A stretch of DNA of 64,000 nucleotides from Actinomyces sp. oral taxon 448 str. F0400 (GTDB lineage: Bacteria; Actinomycetota; Actinomycetes; Actinomycetales; Actinomycetaceae): assembly GCF_000220835.1 (NCBI RefSeq), contig NZ_GL985606.1:1621811-1685810 (forward strand). Direction: 5' to 3'. The notes below the pieces were generated by a model that saw only the letters and a program-made list of their open reading frames with translations, ran no database searches and had not been told where the DNA came from. Of this stretch, positions 63,610-64,000 are shown piece by piece. Position 1 is the stretch's first letter, and each line of letters begins with the position of its first letter. The translations under genes and the position numbers were made by a program.

Positions 63610-64000
63610 ATGACCACCTTCTCGCCCTTCTCCGACGAGACGACCCGTCTGCCCCGGCTGGGAGCTGACGGGCGGCCCCTGACGCGTCGTCAAAGGCGCG
63701 AGTTGGAGCGTGCCCGCGACGCTGCCGACGAATCCCGTGACCCCCATGATTCCGGGTCCGCCCATGCATCTGCCGATGCGGCGGACGCTGCGGATCGGAC
63801 CGGACCGGATCCTGCGCAGGGCCTGCGGGTCCGCCCCGCGCCGGTCGAGATCCGCCCGAGCGGGCCCGCCCCGGCGGCGGGCGCGCATACGCCGGGCCCC
63901 CGAGCGCCGGACTCGGGCGAGGTCGCGTCGACGCCGGACTCAGCGCCGCCCGGGCCGTCTGCCTCGACACAGCGGGGTTCTGACGGGGGGGCCGAAGCCG
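63610..64000 (+). CDS. Hypothetical protein, 3'-partial at the window edge
   Basis: An open frame from the ATG at 63610 runs to the window end without a stop. It starts MTTFSPFSDETTRLPRLG and has a charged TRRQRRELERARD patch, then becomes Ala/Pro/Asp-rich. This resembles the disordered N-terminus of actinobacterial membrane or secreted proteins, but the informative part is beyond the window. It follows pafA by 38 nt. Confidence 0.6.
   Translation, partial: MTTFSPFSDETTRLPRLGADGRPLTRRQRRELERARDAADESRDPHDSGSAHASADAADAADRTGPDPAQGLRVRPAPVEIRPSGPAPAAGAHTPGPRAPDSGEVASTPDSAPPGPSASTQRGSDGGAEA

Overview
The window is about 70% GC with tightly packed genes, many 1-8 bp overlaps and GTG starts. It carries a Pup/PafA/Dop/Mpa cluster, a homodimeric AceE, DUF3052 and DUF3145 proteins and a PucR-type FasR regulator. 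This is an actinobacterial chromosome. The TrpC-TrpB fusion and a pupylation locus without 20S proteasome genes point to Actinomycetaceae (Actinomyces/Schaalia-like); that placement is inference. No prophage, insertion sequence or CRISPR array was seen.

Region 1 (1-20.9 kb) looks like the usual actinobacterial comEC-holA-rpsT-lepA-hemW backbone with two biosynthetic operons lying inside it. One is ribD-ribE-ribBA-ribH behind an FMN riboswitch. The other is trpE-trpG-trpD-trpCB-trpA behind a leader peptide with three consecutive Trp codons and an attenuator hairpin. A frameshifted trpB relic lies between the trp leader and lepA. comEC appears to lack its nuclease-like domain and runs into holA. 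A MOSC protein, trmB and nadR separate lepA from hemW.

Region 2 (20.9-34.6 kb) holds a TIGR02206-type membrane protein, peptide deformylase, tRNA-Asn, a GH5-like protein with a very long acidic tail set between two strong hairpins, and the fasR/acpP/fabF/DUF3145 fatty-acid block without fabD and fabH. Aspartase, pyruvate dehydrogenase E1, a DUF3052 protein and tRNA-Val follow.

Region 3 (34.6-49.7 kb) is more accessory. It has a SatD-like protein with a membrane partner, an amino-acid permease, an AI-2E family exporter, a HAD phosphatase, a hexose-6-phosphate mutarotase, tRNA-Leu and two MFS transporters. The second transporter is a pseudogene, broken by a 10-bp tandem duplication and a nonsense codon, and is followed by what looks like a TetR remnant. 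A GNAT-MazG fusion, pyruvate oxidase with a divergent FAD oxidoreductase, and a DtxR-like iron box with no intact gene behind it complete the region.

Region 4 (49.7-64 kb) begins with an aldo/keto reductase and a sulfur-uptake pair (TsuA/YeeE plus a TusA-like protein) preceded by a small Cys-Cys leader peptide. It then runs through a RecB-type nuclease, an M50 protease, a polysaccharide deacetylase, a methyltransferase, trmI, mpa/arc, dop, pup and pafA. No prcB/prcA lies between pup and pafA, and Mpa lacks the Tyr-containing C-terminal tail that docks to the proteasome. Both point to pupylation used for something other than proteasomal degradation. The last gene runs off the window.
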